Positions 15,461-23,921 of a stretch of 58,130 nt of DNA are shown here, one piece after another. The first letter of the stretch is position 1. Every line of letters begins with the position of its first letter. The stretch is from an uncultured Victivallaceae bacterium (GTDB taxonomy: Bacteria > Verrucomicrobiota > Lentisphaeria > Victivallales > Victivallaceae). The stretch covers positions 1-58,130 of the forward strand of contig CALXOD010000020.1 in assembly GCA_944389925.1 (NCBI GenBank), given 5' to 3'. Under the pieces are notes generated by a model. It saw only the letters and a list, made by a program, of their open reading frames with translations, was not told the origin of the DNA and made no database searches. The position numbers and the translations under genes were made by a program.

Positions 15461-15576
15461 ACGTGAAAAGTTTTTTTTTCCGTTTTTTTATCATGAAGAA
15501 AAAACAAAATCGTCCTTGTTTGTTCATCCTGCAGGATGTTGCATCGAAAAATCACCACAAGGAACGTTCTGTCAAC

Positions 15577-15606
15577 AAAAAAGGCCACCCGTTATCACGG
15601 ATGGCC
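15577..15606 (-). terminator. Intrinsic terminator of the HTH gene
   Basis: GGCCA-x-CCGT/ACGG-x-TGGCC stem (15583-15606) with a TATC loop (GATA when read on the minus strand), and six T on the minus strand (15582-15577). Confidence 0.8.
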
Positions 15607-15628
15607 CTCATCCTCCAGATAAAAGTTC

Positions 15629-16153
15629 TCAGAAAAGCTCCCGGCGTTGCTTACGCACCTCCAGCTCGGCATACTCCACCAGCTCCAGCAGCAGAGGTTC
15701 ACGCCGTTCCGGCGGCAGGGCGTCGAAAACCCCCAGTAAGCGGTTTTCATCCGCAGTCAGACTGCTGAGTTCATATGCGGGAGCGTCCCCGCCTGCCGCT
15801 TTCGTCAACCGGTCGAGCCATTCGCTTCGATCGCGTGGCGCCAGGGCTCCGAAAACATCCAGAAGAATTTTCTGATCGCTGACCAGCTCCACCAGATCGT
15901 GATGTCGACGAGCGGTCGGCCCGATCCGCGGCGGCAGAACTGAAGGCGCATCGGCATCGTTGCCGATCAGGTACGGCTTCAGCACTGGATAAATTTTATC
16001 CCATGTCTCCTCGCGAATGCTGTTGGTCTGGCGGGTAGCGAACTTGCGCAAGGTATAAATGCCGATCCCGGTTCTCCGGGATAATTCGTTCAGAGACAAC
16101 GCTTCGACACAACGATCGAAAGCCTTGGAAATATCATCTGTCACCTTTTTCAT
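15629..16153 (-). CDS. HTH (XRE-like) protein of unknown function
   Basis: 174 residues. The first ~65 look like an XRE-type HTH: ALSLNELSRRTGIGIYTLRKFATRQTNSI. A helical region with two similar blocks follows: 'ILLDVFGALAPRDRSEWLDRLTKAA' (about 93-117) and 'RLLGVFDALPPERREPLLLELVEYA' (about 137-161), an internal repeat. GGGAGAA lies 8 nt before the ATG. It follows the small membrane protein gene by 34 nt and probably shares its transcript. Likely a regulator, target unknown. Confidence 0.7.
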   Translation of the reverse strand: MKKVTDDISKAFDRCVEALSLNELSRRTGIGIYTLRKFATRQTNSIREETWDKIYPVLKPYLIGNDADAPSVLPPRIGPTARRHHDLVELVSDQKILLDVFGALAPRDRSEWLDRLTKAAGGDAPAYELSSLTADENRLLGVFDALPPERREPLLLELVEYAELEVRKQRRELF

Positions 16154-16187
16154 CGGAAAAATTCTCCCGCATGCCGCAAACCGCGGC

Positions 16188-16400
16188 TTAAAAAATCACA
16201 AAATACAATCCGGTTGTCAGCAGCAACACAGCAACTCCGGACAAAACCAGACGCGGACGCACACAATCCCGAACCGGACGCTGGGTACAGACAGCCTTCT
16301 GCGCCAGACGATTGAAACTCTGCGTGTGGAGATAACGCTTGAGATTCCGGCGACGCACCCGGCGGCGTTCATTCAACAAGTGAAGTTCTTTGGCAGTCAC
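16188..16400 (-). CDS. Small basic protein with C-terminal membrane anchor (GTG start)
   Basis: 70 residues from a GTG at 16400. An Arg-rich N-terminal half (ERRRVRRRNLKRYL) is followed by one hydrophobic helix at residues 50-69 ending at the C-terminus (tail-anchored look). There is no strong Shine-Dalgarno. Its spacing to the HTH gene and the membrane segment make it plausible rather than proven. Confidence 0.4.
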   Translation of the reverse strand: MTAKELHLLNERRRVRRRNLKRYLHTQSFNRLAQKAVCTQRPVRDCVRPRLVLSGVAVLLLTTGLYFVIF

Positions 16401-16584
16401 GATTCCGGAGATTCCCCCTTCCTGTCTCAGGCCTGTTTTCGGCTATGCGGGAATATATCGTGTTTTATCTGCAAATCAATCCCGGAAAGGCATTAATTGC
16501 CGAAAAATCCCGACAGCATTCAGGTTTTTCGCGACTCTTTTCCGGATTCTCCGCCAAGAATTCGATCAGATGCGGAAAAAGCAT

Positions 16585-16613
16585 TTGCCGGACCCGGTCT
16601 TTCCTGCTATATT
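16585..16613 (+). promoter_or_regulatory. Promoter of the PSP1-zincin-Nif3 operon
   Basis: TTGCCG (16585-16590), 17-bp spacer, TATATT (16608-16613), about 40 nt before ATG 16660. Confidence 0.6.
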
Positions 16614-16659
16614 ACCATATGAATCAGGAACCAACACTCCGAAAGCGAATCTCAAACGA

Positions 16660-17676
16660 ATGGAACGCATCTATACCATAAAACTGGATAACGGCGCCTC
16701 CTACCAGGTGCGCGCCGCCGAAGAATTGAACCTCGCGGTGCACGATCAATGTGTCATCCGCAAGGACTTCTACTATGACTTCGGCACCATTGCCCGTATC
16801 GGCGTGGCTCTGGAAGCCGGCAAGGGGTTGGAAATGCCGGTAGTCCAGCGTAAGGCCGACGCCAACGATCTGACCAATGCCGCGGCCAACCAGGGTCGCT
16901 GCCGCGGTGCCATGCGTTCCGCCCAGCAGATGGTGGAGCACCTGGGCCTGCCGATGAAGCTGCTCAACGCTCATTACTCGTTGGACGGGAAACTGCTGAC
17001 CATCCAGTTCACGGCGGACGGACGGGTGGATTTCCGGGAACTGGTCAAAGAACTTTCGCGGGCGCTGAATACCCGGATCGAACTGCGTCAAATCGGCGTG
17101 CGGGATGAAAGCGCCATTCACGGTGGCATTTCCGTATGTGGCCAGGTACTCTGCTGCTGTCGTTTTCTCAAAGAATTCAATTCCATTAATGTACGCATGG
17201 CCAAGGATCAGGATTTGTCGTTGACTCCAGCGACCATTTCCGGCGTATGTGGCCGACTGAAATGCTGTCTCAAGTTTGAGCATGAAGGCTATCTGGAGCT
17301 GGAGAAAAACATGCCGCGACGCGGTGACTGGTGCGAATGCTCCGCCGGGCGCGGCCGGGTCAGCGACCGGAATCTATTGACGCAGGAGGTGACCCTCTGC
17401 CTGGAAAACGGTAATCAGATCCGTTGTAAACGCGACGAAGTACAGATTCTTCCTCCGGACAAAAATCGCCAGCATCCCCGTAAAAACAACGATCGAAAAT
17501 CTCCTCCCTCCACAACACAGGAACAGGAACCCCGTCGGAACGGGCGAGATCGGAATCCCCGGCAGGGCAATCCTCCAGGCAAACGTGATCAACGCCCTCC
17601 GAAACAGGAAAAACCCCAGACCGCTCCGCAGCAGAATGCTGCCCCGGATGGGGCCGCCAGTCAATCAGCGGAGTAA
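16660..17676 (+). CDS. PSP1-domain (RicT/YaaT-like) protein
   Basis: 338 residues from ATG 16660; the frame extends upstream but the family starts at a short beta-strand like MERIYTIKLDNGASYQV. PSP1 hallmarks are the Cys-rich blocks GGISVCGQVLCCCRFLKEF and ISGVCGRLKCCLKFEH, which bind Fe-S or other metals in B. subtilis RicT. RicT with RicA/RicF controls RNase Y-dependent mRNA maturation. The last ~95 residues are a low-complexity basic, Pro/Gln/Asn-rich tail, not part of the usual family. First gene of an operon with a membrane zincin, Nif3 and a lipoprotein. Confidence 0.88.
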   Translation: MERIYTIKLDNGASYQVRAAEELNLAVHDQCVIRKDFYYDFGTIARIGVALEAGKGLEMPVVQRKADANDLTNAAANQGRCRGAMRSAQQMVEHLGLPMKLLNAHYSLDGKLLTIQFTADGRVDFRELVKELSRALNTRIELRQIGVRDESAIHGGISVCGQVLCCCRFLKEFNSINVRMAKDQDLSLTPATISGVCGRLKCCLKFEHEGYLELEKNMPRRGDWCECSAGRGRVSDRNLLTQEVTLCLENGNQIRCKRDEVQILPPDKNRQHPRKNNDRKSPPSTTQEQEPRRNGRDRNPRQGNPPGKRDQRPPKQEKPQTAPQQNAAPDGAASQSAE

Positions 17677-17682
17677 AATAAA

Positions 17683-18636
17683 GTGCCGGATGTCCCTCCC
17701 CATCTCCCGGAAACCGGTCCCGTCGAACTGGAATTGCTGACCGCCCTGGACGCTGCCGGACTGCCGGCCGGTCCCGGCGAAACACTGGACACCTATCGTG
17801 CCCGGCTGCAGGAACGCCGCAGGCTGCTCGAACAACTGGACCAGGATCTGGAAAAGCACCAGGAGGTTACGGTATTTGAATCAGTAAAAGTATCGGCGGC
17901 GGATCGTATTCCGAACGAGATCATTGCTGAGGCGGCGGAGATCACAGAGCCGCTTTATGGGTTCTCCGTGCATCAATTTCCCGGTTTTTTTCTGTCACGC
18001 GATGTCGGGTTACTCTGGGGAGGATGTCTGATCAGTGATACGGAAATGCCACTGGCAGTATTTTTCATTCGGGCAAGTTTTCGAAAAAAACACCGCTTTT
18101 TCATTTACAACCGCCGGGAGCTACTGGCACACGAACTCTGCCATTCCTTCCGACAGGAATTGCGGGATATTGCGCTGGAGGAATTTTTTGCTTACCAGAC
18201 CAGCCCGTCCTGGTTGCGGCGCTATCTGGGAAACTGTTTCATCCGGCAGCGTGATGCACTCTTCTTCACGATTCCCGCGCTGCTGCTGATGACGGTTCAG
18301 GTACTTCAATCGTTTGTCTGGCCGCATTTTCCAGTATGGCCGTTCTGGCTGCCGGCATTGGGATACCCCTGCTGGCTGCTGTTACGCAACGCCCTGAGCC
18401 GCAGAGAATATTTTCGCGCCTACCGAAAGCTGGCGGCCTTTGGTGTGACCAATCCACGCGCCGTGCTTTTCCGGCTGACCGGCGGGGAGCGCCGCGCCAT
18501 CGCCGCCATGCGGGAACAAACGGAACTGAAGGCCATGACCGATGCGGCCGCAGCTGCCGGCGAAATACGCTGGCAGGTGATTCAACATCGTTTTTTCAAG
18601 CCATTGCCGGCTAAAGGAGAAAGTGCATGCAACTAA
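17683..18636 (+). CDS. Membrane-anchored zinc-metallopeptidase-like protein (GTG start)
   Basis: 317 residues from GTG 17683 (GGAG at 17670-17673). After a helical N-terminus, residues 135-160 hold RRELLAHELCHSFRQ, an HExxH zincin motif (HELCH). EEFFAYQTS downstream supplies a possible third ligand in the gluzincin manner. Two hydrophobic helices near residues 200-235 would anchor it. Family not recognised; substrate unknown. It begins 6 nt after the PSP1 gene and overlaps Nif3 by 10 nt, so it is translationally tied to both. Confidence 0.7.
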   Translation: MPDVPPHLPETGPVELELLTALDAAGLPAGPGETLDTYRARLQERRRLLEQLDQDLEKHQEVTVFESVKVSAADRIPNEIIAEAAEITEPLYGFSVHQFPGFFLSRDVGLLWGGCLISDTEMPLAVFFIRASFRKKHRFFIYNRRELLAHELCHSFRQELRDIALEEFFAYQTSPSWLRRYLGNCFIRQRDALFFTIPALLLMTVQVLQSFVWPHFPVWPFWLPALGYPCWLLLRNALSRREYFRAYRKLAAFGVTNPRAVLFRLTGGERRAIAAMREQTELKAMTDAAAAAGEIRWQVIQHRFFKPLPAKGESACN

Positions 18637-19388
18637 AAGGACTGACTTGTTTTCTGAACCGGACACTGGAGCTGGAGGCTTTCGCTTCCGACCACTCCAA
18701 CAATGGTCTGCAGGTGGAAGGACGGCCGGAAATCCGCAAAGTGGTTGCCGGGGTCGATGCCTCGCTGGCTCTTTTTGAAGCCGCAGCCGCAACTGAAGCG
18801 GATCTGGTGCTGGTGCATCACGGCCTGAGCTGGGGTGCAGAGCCACGCCGGTTTACGGGGATCACGGCGCGACGGCTGGAGACCTTGTTTCGCAATGGAA
18901 TGTCGCTGTATGCCGTTCACCTGCCGCTGGATGCCCATGCGCTTTACGGCAATAACGCCCGCCTGGCCGCCTTGGGGCGACTGACCGATCTGCAGCGCTG
19001 CTGTCATTACGATGGTGTGGATATCGGATTTCTCGGAAATCTTCCGGAGGCGATGAAGGCGGCGGATTTTGCCGCCATTTACGAACAGGCGCTCTCCTGC
19101 CGGGCCGAAGTCTTCGCGCCGTCGAATCGTCTGCTCCGGTCAGTATCTGTTGTTTCCGGCGGCGGCGGCAGCGAGGCGCTGCAGGATGCGGCAGCTCATG
19201 GATGTGACGCGCTGCTGACTGGGGAATTTACTCATACCATGTACCACGCGGCCCGGGAACTGGATCTTGCCGTGATTGCCCTGGGCCATTACGCTTCCGA
19301 AACCGTCGGCGTTCGGGCTCTGCTCCGACTGCTCGAAGAGAAATTTCAACTGGAAACAGAATGGATTGATCTGCCAACCGGACTTTGA
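18627..19388 (+). CDS. Nif3/YbgI-like dinuclear metal center protein
   Basis: 253 residues, the compact length of E. coli YbgI. Metal-site motifs are present: SDHSNNGLQVEG, LVHHGLSWG (His-His), AVHLPLDAH and the C-terminal GEFTHTMYHAARE with ALGHYASE. The family (DUF34/NIF3) forms toroidal hexamers with two metal ions per subunit; proposed as a GTP cyclohydrolase-like or housekeeping metal protein, function unresolved. It overlaps the upstream zincin gene by 10 nt. Confidence 0.92.
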   Translation: MQLKGLTCFLNRTLELEAFASDHSNNGLQVEGRPEIRKVVAGVDASLALFEAAAATEADLVLVHHGLSWGAEPRRFTGITARRLETLFRNGMSLYAVHLPLDAHALYGNNARLAALGRLTDLQRCCHYDGVDIGFLGNLPEAMKAADFAAIYEQALSCRAEVFAPSNRLLRSVSVVSGGGGSEALQDAAAHGCDALLTGEFTHTMYHAARELDLAVIALGHYASETVGVRALLRLLEEKFQLETEWIDLPTGL

Positions 19389-19391
19389 ACG

Positions 19392-19847
19392 ATGAGAAAC
19401 TTTTTTTTATTTTGTCTGTTGCCCGCCGCCGCACTGCTTGTCTGTGCGGGTTGTCGAACCGCTGTTACCACAGAGGGGAAACCCTGCTACGGCCTGAGCC
19501 GTTCCGAACAAGAGGAACTCATCGAGATCGCCCGCGCCTCTCTGCTGCGCCCGAATAAAATCGTCACGCCGGAAGAAACAGTGCGGATTCGAACCAACGA
19601 ACCGGAGATCGATATCCGCTATAACGGCGACCAGTCCGGAAAGGCAAAAATCACCTGGGATCTGCCGCAACGGAAGATTGCCGTTATTTTTGCCGACGAC
19701 CTTCTTGATGAACATACCCGACGCCTGATGGTGGAAGTAACACCGAAGGAAACCGAAGTCATCCACAATTACCGACCGGAAAATTCTGAATCACCTACTT
19801 TGAGATCCCGCAGACCTCGTTCATCCCGCAGTTCCGGATCCCGTTAA
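19392..19847 (+). CDS. Lipoprotein of unknown function
   Basis: 151 residues. A signal peptide ends in a lipobox LLVCAGC with Cys21. The mature part (GKPCYGLSRSEQEELIEIARASLL and onward to about 125) has predicted beta-strands such as KITWDLPQRKIAVIF. The tail is Ser/Arg-rich (RSRRPRSSRSSGSR). It starts 3 nt after Nif3, so it is the last gene of that operon. No family recognised. Confidence 0.75.
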   Translation: MRNFFLFCLLPAAALLVCAGCRTAVTTEGKPCYGLSRSEQEELIEIARASLLRPNKIVTPEETVRIRTNEPEIDIRYNGDQSGKAKITWDLPQRKIAVIFADDLLDEHTRRLMVEVTPKETEVIHNYRPENSESPTLRSRRPRSSRSSGSR

Positions 19848-19900
19848 AACCGCATCCAGCCGGTGGGGCAACAGGCAACGGGCATTCAATGAACGCTGCC

Positions 19901-19935
19901 AAAAAACAGCCCGGAAGCATATAGCTTCCGGGCTG
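19901..19935 (-). terminator. Intrinsic terminator of the 19965-20453 gene
   Basis: A 12-bp perfect stem CAGCCCGGAAGC/GCTTCCGGGCTG (19907-19918 with 19924-19935) with six T on the minus strand. The hairpin may also stop the convergent operon, but that side has no T-run. Confidence 0.88.
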
Positions 19936-19964
19936 CTCCTCCTCTTCTAACCACAGCTCACGAA

Positions 19965-20453
19965 TCAATCGTTGCCGCGGGGCCCTCCTTTGCGGGGGCC
20001 TTTTCCTCTGCCGCCGCGTTCACCGGGACCAGCTTCCCTGCCGGACTTCGGATCCATCGCCCGCTTGAGCATGGCTTCCGTGGCGGTTTCCTTTTCCTTG
20101 GTCATTTTTTCCAGCTGTTCATTGAGATTCCGGGTAACGGAAGACTTGGTAACGGCAATGCGCACATCGTATGCGGCATTTACCGCAGCCTTCAATGCCG
20201 CAAGATTTTCTTCACTCTTGTCTTCCCGATAGGCTTTTGTTGCCTTTCGCACGGCCTCCTGGGCATCCTTGAGTTTCGTCCGTTCCTCCTCATTCAAGCG
20301 CCCGAACATTCCTCCTCGCGGTCCGCCGTGGCGTTCCGCCAATCCGGGTTCCGGACGGTCTTTCGGCGGCGGTGCGGGTTTTTCCGGTTCTGCGGCGGAC
20401 AGACTGCCGACCAGCAACAGGGCGGCAACAGCTGAAAGCATTTTTCCCATCAT
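19965..20453 (-). CDS. Exported highly charged helical protein with Arg/Gly tail
   Basis: 162 residues from ATG 20453 (GGAG 8 nt upstream). The signal peptide is MMGKMLSAVAALLLVGSLSA, then a Pro-rich linker. Residues 55-130 are a charged, helix-forming stretch (LNEEERTKLKDAQEAVRKAT... NEQLEKMTKEKETATEAML) recalling the CpxP/Spy-like periplasmic group without the LTxxQ motif. The last 20 residues are Gly/Arg/Lys-rich (GGRGKGPRKGGPRGND). Periplasmic location is inferred; function unknown. Confidence 0.7.
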   Translation of the reverse strand: MMGKMLSAVAALLLVGSLSAAEPEKPAPPPKDRPEPGLAERHGGPRGGMFGRLNEEERTKLKDAQEAVRKATKAYREDKSEENLAALKAAVNAAYDVRIAVTKSSVTRNLNEQLEKMTKEKETATEAMLKRAMDPKSGREAGPGERGGRGKGPRKGGPRGND

Positions 20454-20566
20454 TTTTCCTACTCCTTTTCCCCGGGGGGTTGATCTCCCGGACTCATACG
20501 GATATAACGGACCATGGGGGAAAATATTATTTAATTTGAAAAAAACACCGCAAATTTCAAAATACA

Positions 20567-21979
20567 TCAATGTTTATCCCGGCATTCCACAGGCAGAATA
20601 TTCTCCAGTGCCATACCGCGCGATCCCTTCAGAAAAACCGTATCTCCGGGGTGTACCAGCTTTTCCAGCATTGCTGCCGCGGCAATACTGTCCTGCGCCT
20701 GCAAAATAGCCGGATCCACCTCCTGCGCCGCAGCAGCGAAGCGCGGCCCCACCGCTAACAGCCGGGCACCAGGCAGCTGAAGCCGCACTGTTTCCAACAT
20801 CTTCCGATGTTCTGCTGCCTCTACGGCCCCCAACTCCAACATGTCGCCCAGCACCAGCAGCAGACGTTTCGGCTCCATGCTCTCAGCTAATTGCCGGAAA
20901 GCGGCCAGCATGCTCTCCGGACTGGCGTTGTAGGCATCATTGATATAAATCACCCCCCCCGCCTCCCTGCGGGCCATGCGCATCCCCGGTAACGTGGTTC
21001 CCGGCAACCCGGCAGCAATCACCTCGGGAGCCACCCCCAGCGCCCATGCTGTCGCTGCGGCGGCAGCGGCATTCAGTGCCTGATGCGCCCCGGATAACTT
21101 CCACTGAATCTCCCAACTGCGTCCGGCCATGTGCAATCGAAAGCGGCTTCCGACAAGATCGCCACCCAGATATTCAGCCGTCACCTCCGCGCCAGATGCG
21201 GGCAGGCCAAAACGATAAATCCGGAATTGTGCCGCACGTTCTGCGAGTATGCCCTGCCCCGCGCAATTTGCGGGCATCACCGCCGCTCCTCCGGGCGGCA
21301 AGCCGTCCCATATATGCGCTTTTTCCCGGGCAACGCCCTCGAGAGAGCCCAGGAACTCCAGATGACAAGGAGCAATCGCACTGATTACAGCACATTCCGG
21401 CAGAGCAGTCCGGCTCAACGGTGCGATTTCACCAGGATGATTCGTTCCCATCTCAATAACGGCAAAACGATGCCATTCCCGGAGACGCAGCAGATTCTGT
21501 GGTACTCCGATCTGGTTGTTCGTGTTGCCTGCAGTAGCCAGGACCTTTTCGTCATCACCGTCGCAGGCCGCGCGGAAAATTGCCCGCAACATCTCCTTGA
21601 CGCTGGTCTTGCCCACACTTCCGGTGACTGCGGCCACTTTCAAATCCGGAAAACGCAGACGGTGAAATCGACCGAGGGCCTGATAGGCCTCCAGAGGATC
21701 TGTCACCAACAATACCGGCACAGGACAATCAGCGGGAATCTTCTCCACCTTGTCCGCTGCCACGCACAATGCCGCGGCACCGGCCATCAGGGCCCGGTCC
21801 AGAAAATCGTGCGCGTCAAAATTCTCCCCGCACAGTGCCAGAAACATTTTTCCCGTCAACGACAGACGCGTATCCGTACCGATACCGGAAATCACTCCCG
21901 GCATCACACCGTTCCACCAGACACCTCCGACAGCTTCCCTCAAATCCTCCGCGCTGAAACACGGTTCATAGTCTTTCAT
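20567..21979 (-). CDS. murF: UDP-N-acetylmuramoyl-tripeptide--D-alanyl-D-alanine ligase
   Basis: 470 residues from ATG 21979. The Mur-ligase ATP loop is VTGSVGKTSVKEML (TGSVGKTS at 119-126), followed by ATAGNTNNQIGVPQ, EMGTNHPGEI, DAYNASPESM and VLGDMLELG, all MurF-specific. It adds D-Ala-D-Ala to UDP-MurNAc-tripeptide in the cytoplasm, finishing the peptidoglycan precursor. The frame opens further upstream to 22051 without conserved sequence. No mur cluster surrounds it. Confidence 0.95.
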   Translation of the reverse strand: MKDYEPCFSAEDLREAVGGVWWNGVMPGVISGIGTDTRLSLTGKMFLALCGENFDAHDFLDRALMAGAAALCVAADKVEKIPADCPVPVLLVTDPLEAYQALGRFHRLRFPDLKVAAVTGSVGKTSVKEMLRAIFRAACDGDDEKVLATAGNTNNQIGVPQNLLRLREWHRFAVIEMGTNHPGEIAPLSRTALPECAVISAIAPCHLEFLGSLEGVAREKAHIWDGLPPGGAAVMPANCAGQGILAERAAQFRIYRFGLPASGAEVTAEYLGGDLVGSRFRLHMAGRSWEIQWKLSGAHQALNAAAAAATAWALGVAPEVIAAGLPGTTLPGMRMARREAGGVIYINDAYNASPESMLAAFRQLAESMEPKRLLLVLGDMLELGAVEAAEHRKMLETVRLQLPGARLLAVGPRFAAAAQEVDPAILQAQDSIAAAAMLEKLVHPGDTVFLKGSRGMALENILPVECRDKH

Positions 21980-22056
21980 GATCCCATGATCCTTCCATTG
22001 AGTTCCCGATTCGTCGCGGTATATGATACCCGTCCTCCTTCCATTTATCAAGGAAG

Positions 22057-22097
22057 AAAAAAAGGAAGAGAAGACTTTTCGCCTTCTCTTCCCTTTT
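22057..22097 (-). terminator. Intrinsic terminator of the hexosamine operon
   Basis: A 10-bp stem GGAAGAGAAG/CTTCTCTTCC (22064-22073 with 22083-22092), flanked by A-rich sequence (T-run on the minus strand) and CTTTTT on the other side. It separates nagB from murF. Confidence 0.85.
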
Positions 22098-22114
22098 TCA
22101 GACTCTCTGACGGA

Positions 22115-22906
22115 TCAGATATTCCGATAGGCCGCCCACTTGGGTTCATTCTGGAAAATCCAGTCGTAATATTCCCGTCCCTTGAGCAGGGCGCCGGCTT
22201 CCTCGTCCGCCACAACCACCGCCCGCGGGTGCAGCTGCAGCGCCGTAGCAGAAATCATGGAGGTCACCGGTCCTTCAACGGCGGCAGCCAGGATCTCAGC
22301 TTTTTCCCGTCCAGTCACCAGCATCAATACATTGCGGGCATCCAGAATGGTCCCCACCCCCATAGTGAAGGCACGCTTCGGCATATCTTCCGGCCGATCG
22401 AACAGCGGCGAATTTTGCGCGAAGGTTTCCGGCGTCAACGCCTTGGCACGGGTGCGGGACGCCAGCGAAGACAGCGGTTCGTTGAAGCCGATGTGACCAT
22501 CACGCCCAATGCCGAGCAACTGGATATCGATCCCGCCGGCTTCCCGGATCGCCTGTTCGTAACGCTCCCCTTCATGCTCAATATCATCGGTCAGACCATT
22601 GGGCAGACAGGTATTCCGCTTGTCGATATTGATATTGTTGAACAAATGATAATTCATGTAGTAGCGATAGGAATTTTTGTTGTCCGGACCGAGCCCGATA
22701 TATTCGTCCAAATTGAACGAACGAGCCAACGAAAAATCCAGATATTCCTGCCGGTGCATCCGGGCCAGCTCCGCATAAACCGCTTCCATGGTCCGGCCTG
22801 TGGCCAGTCCGAGACAGATGTTCGGTTTGGCGCGAAGGGCGTCGGCGATCAAAGTGGCGGTCAATTTCACCGCGGATTCAGTAGTCGGACGAATGATGAC
22901 TTCCAT
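22115..22906 (-). CDS. nagB: Glucosamine-6-phosphate deaminase
   Basis: 263 residues, the standard length. MEVIIRPTTE, LATGRTMEAVYAEL, SFNLDEYIGL (catalytic Asp), LLGIGRDGHIGFNEP (Asp/His/Glu site) and AFTMGVGTIL are the NagB blocks. It converts glucosamine-6-P to fructose-6-P and ammonia. A good AAGGAAG site precedes the ATG. It lies 64 nt downstream of the epimerase with no terminator between, so it is probably the last gene of the nucleotidyltransferase-nahK-epimerase operon. NagA is encoded separately at 55452-56597. Confidence 0.95.
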   Translation of the reverse strand: MEVIIRPTTESAVKLTATLIADALRAKPNICLGLATGRTMEAVYAELARMHRQEYLDFSLARSFNLDEYIGLGPDNKNSYRYYMNYHLFNNINIDKRNTCLPNGLTDDIEHEGERYEQAIREAGGIDIQLLGIGRDGHIGFNEPLSSLASRTRAKALTPETFAQNSPLFDRPEDMPKRAFTMGVGTILDARNVLMLVTGREKAEILAAAVEGPVTSMISATALQLHPRAVVVADEEAGALLKGREYYDWIFQNEPKWAAYRNI

Positions 22907-22970
22907 TTTTCTGCTTCCTTGTTTTGTGAATCCCTAAAATAAAGGTGCTTTAAAAAGCCCGGAAAAAAAA

Positions 22971-23894
22971 TTACGCTTTCCCTGTTTTCGAAATAAAGTA
23001 GTCAATGGTGGCCCGCAACCCTTCATCGAAGGTGTGCGCGGGACGGAATCCGGTCGCCTGCAGCTTCTCCACCGCCGCCATCGAATGCCGAACGTCCCCG
23101 GCACGTTCCGGCTGGTACTCCACTTTCGAGTTCGACCCCGTGAGCCGCAGGATCGTCCGCACCAGATCGTTGATGGTAATCCGCCCACCGTACGCCACAT
23201 TATAGACACCGGTATATTCGCTCATCGCCATGAAGGCATTGGCCGCCGCAATATCCTTGACGTAAATAAAATCGCGCGTCTGCTCACCGTCTCCGTAAAT
23301 GGTGATCGGTTCTCCGGCCACGGCCCGGGCCGTGAAAATCGGCACAGCCGCCGCATACGCGCTCTTCGGATCCTGACGCGGTCCGAACACGTTGAAATAA
23401 CGCAGACAGGCCGTCTGCAACCGCCCGGACTCGGTGAACATCCGACAGTAATATTCCCCGTCGAGCTTGGTAATCGCATACGGACTTTTCGGCTCCGGCA
23501 GCATGGTCTCCCGCTTGGGCACTTCCGGATTGTCGCCGTAAATGGCGGCGCTGGTGCTGAAACAGAGTTTCTTCACGCCGGCCCGGGCGGCCTCTTCCAG
23601 CACAATCACCGTCCCCTGCGTATTGAGATCCACGCACTCAATAACTTTCGTCATGGACTCCGGAACGCTGATCATGGCCGCCAGATGAAACACATAATCC
23701 ACCCCTTCCATCGCCGCCGCCACCGTCACCCGGTCCCGGACGTCGCCCCGCACAAATTCCACATTCAGCCCGGCAAGATTTTCCAAGTGTCCTGAACGCA
23801 GATTGTCCAACACCCGGACCTCCGCCTTACCCTGAAAGTATTCGGCAATGTGACTGCCGATAAATCCGGCGCCTCCGGTAATGAGAATGCGCAT
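22971..23894 (-). CDS. NAD-dependent UDP-hexose/HexNAc 4-epimerase
   Basis: 307 residues of the extended SDR type: GGAGFIGS (7-14), the STSAAIYGD strand, YAITKLDGEYY (YxxxK catalytic pair), CLRYFNVFGPRQDP and DFIYVKDIAAAN. Closest in character to the WbpP/GalE group that interconverts UDP-GlcNAc/UDP-GalNAc or UDP-Glc/UDP-Gal. The neighbouring HexNAc kinase favours a UDP-HexNAc substrate, but that is inference. It follows nahK by 27 nt. Confidence 0.88.
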   Translation of the reverse strand: MRILITGGAGFIGSHIAEYFQGKAEVRVLDNLRSGHLENLAGLNVEFVRGDVRDRVTVAAAMEGVDYVFHLAAMISVPESMTKVIECVDLNTQGTVIVLEEAARAGVKKLCFSTSAAIYGDNPEVPKRETMLPEPKSPYAITKLDGEYYCRMFTESGRLQTACLRYFNVFGPRQDPKSAYAAAVPIFTARAVAGEPITIYGDGEQTRDFIYVKDIAAANAFMAMSEYTGVYNVAYGGRITINDLVRTILRLTGSNSKVEYQPERAGDVRHSMAAVEKLQATGFRPAHTFDEGLRATIDYFISKTGKA

Positions 23895-23921
23895 AATCCC
23901 TCGTTCCGTTCCCGTGAATGT

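Noticed and set aside
15297-15527. 76-codon minus-strand frame starting MNKQGRFCFF, between the decarboxylase and HTH genes
   Set aside because: It covers the decarboxylase promoter and leader; Lys/Phe-rich start comes from homopolymer runs and the rest has no pattern.
21131-22942. 603-codon plus-strand frame opposite murF and nagB
   Set aside because: Antisense to two well-recognised genes and crosses the terminator between them.
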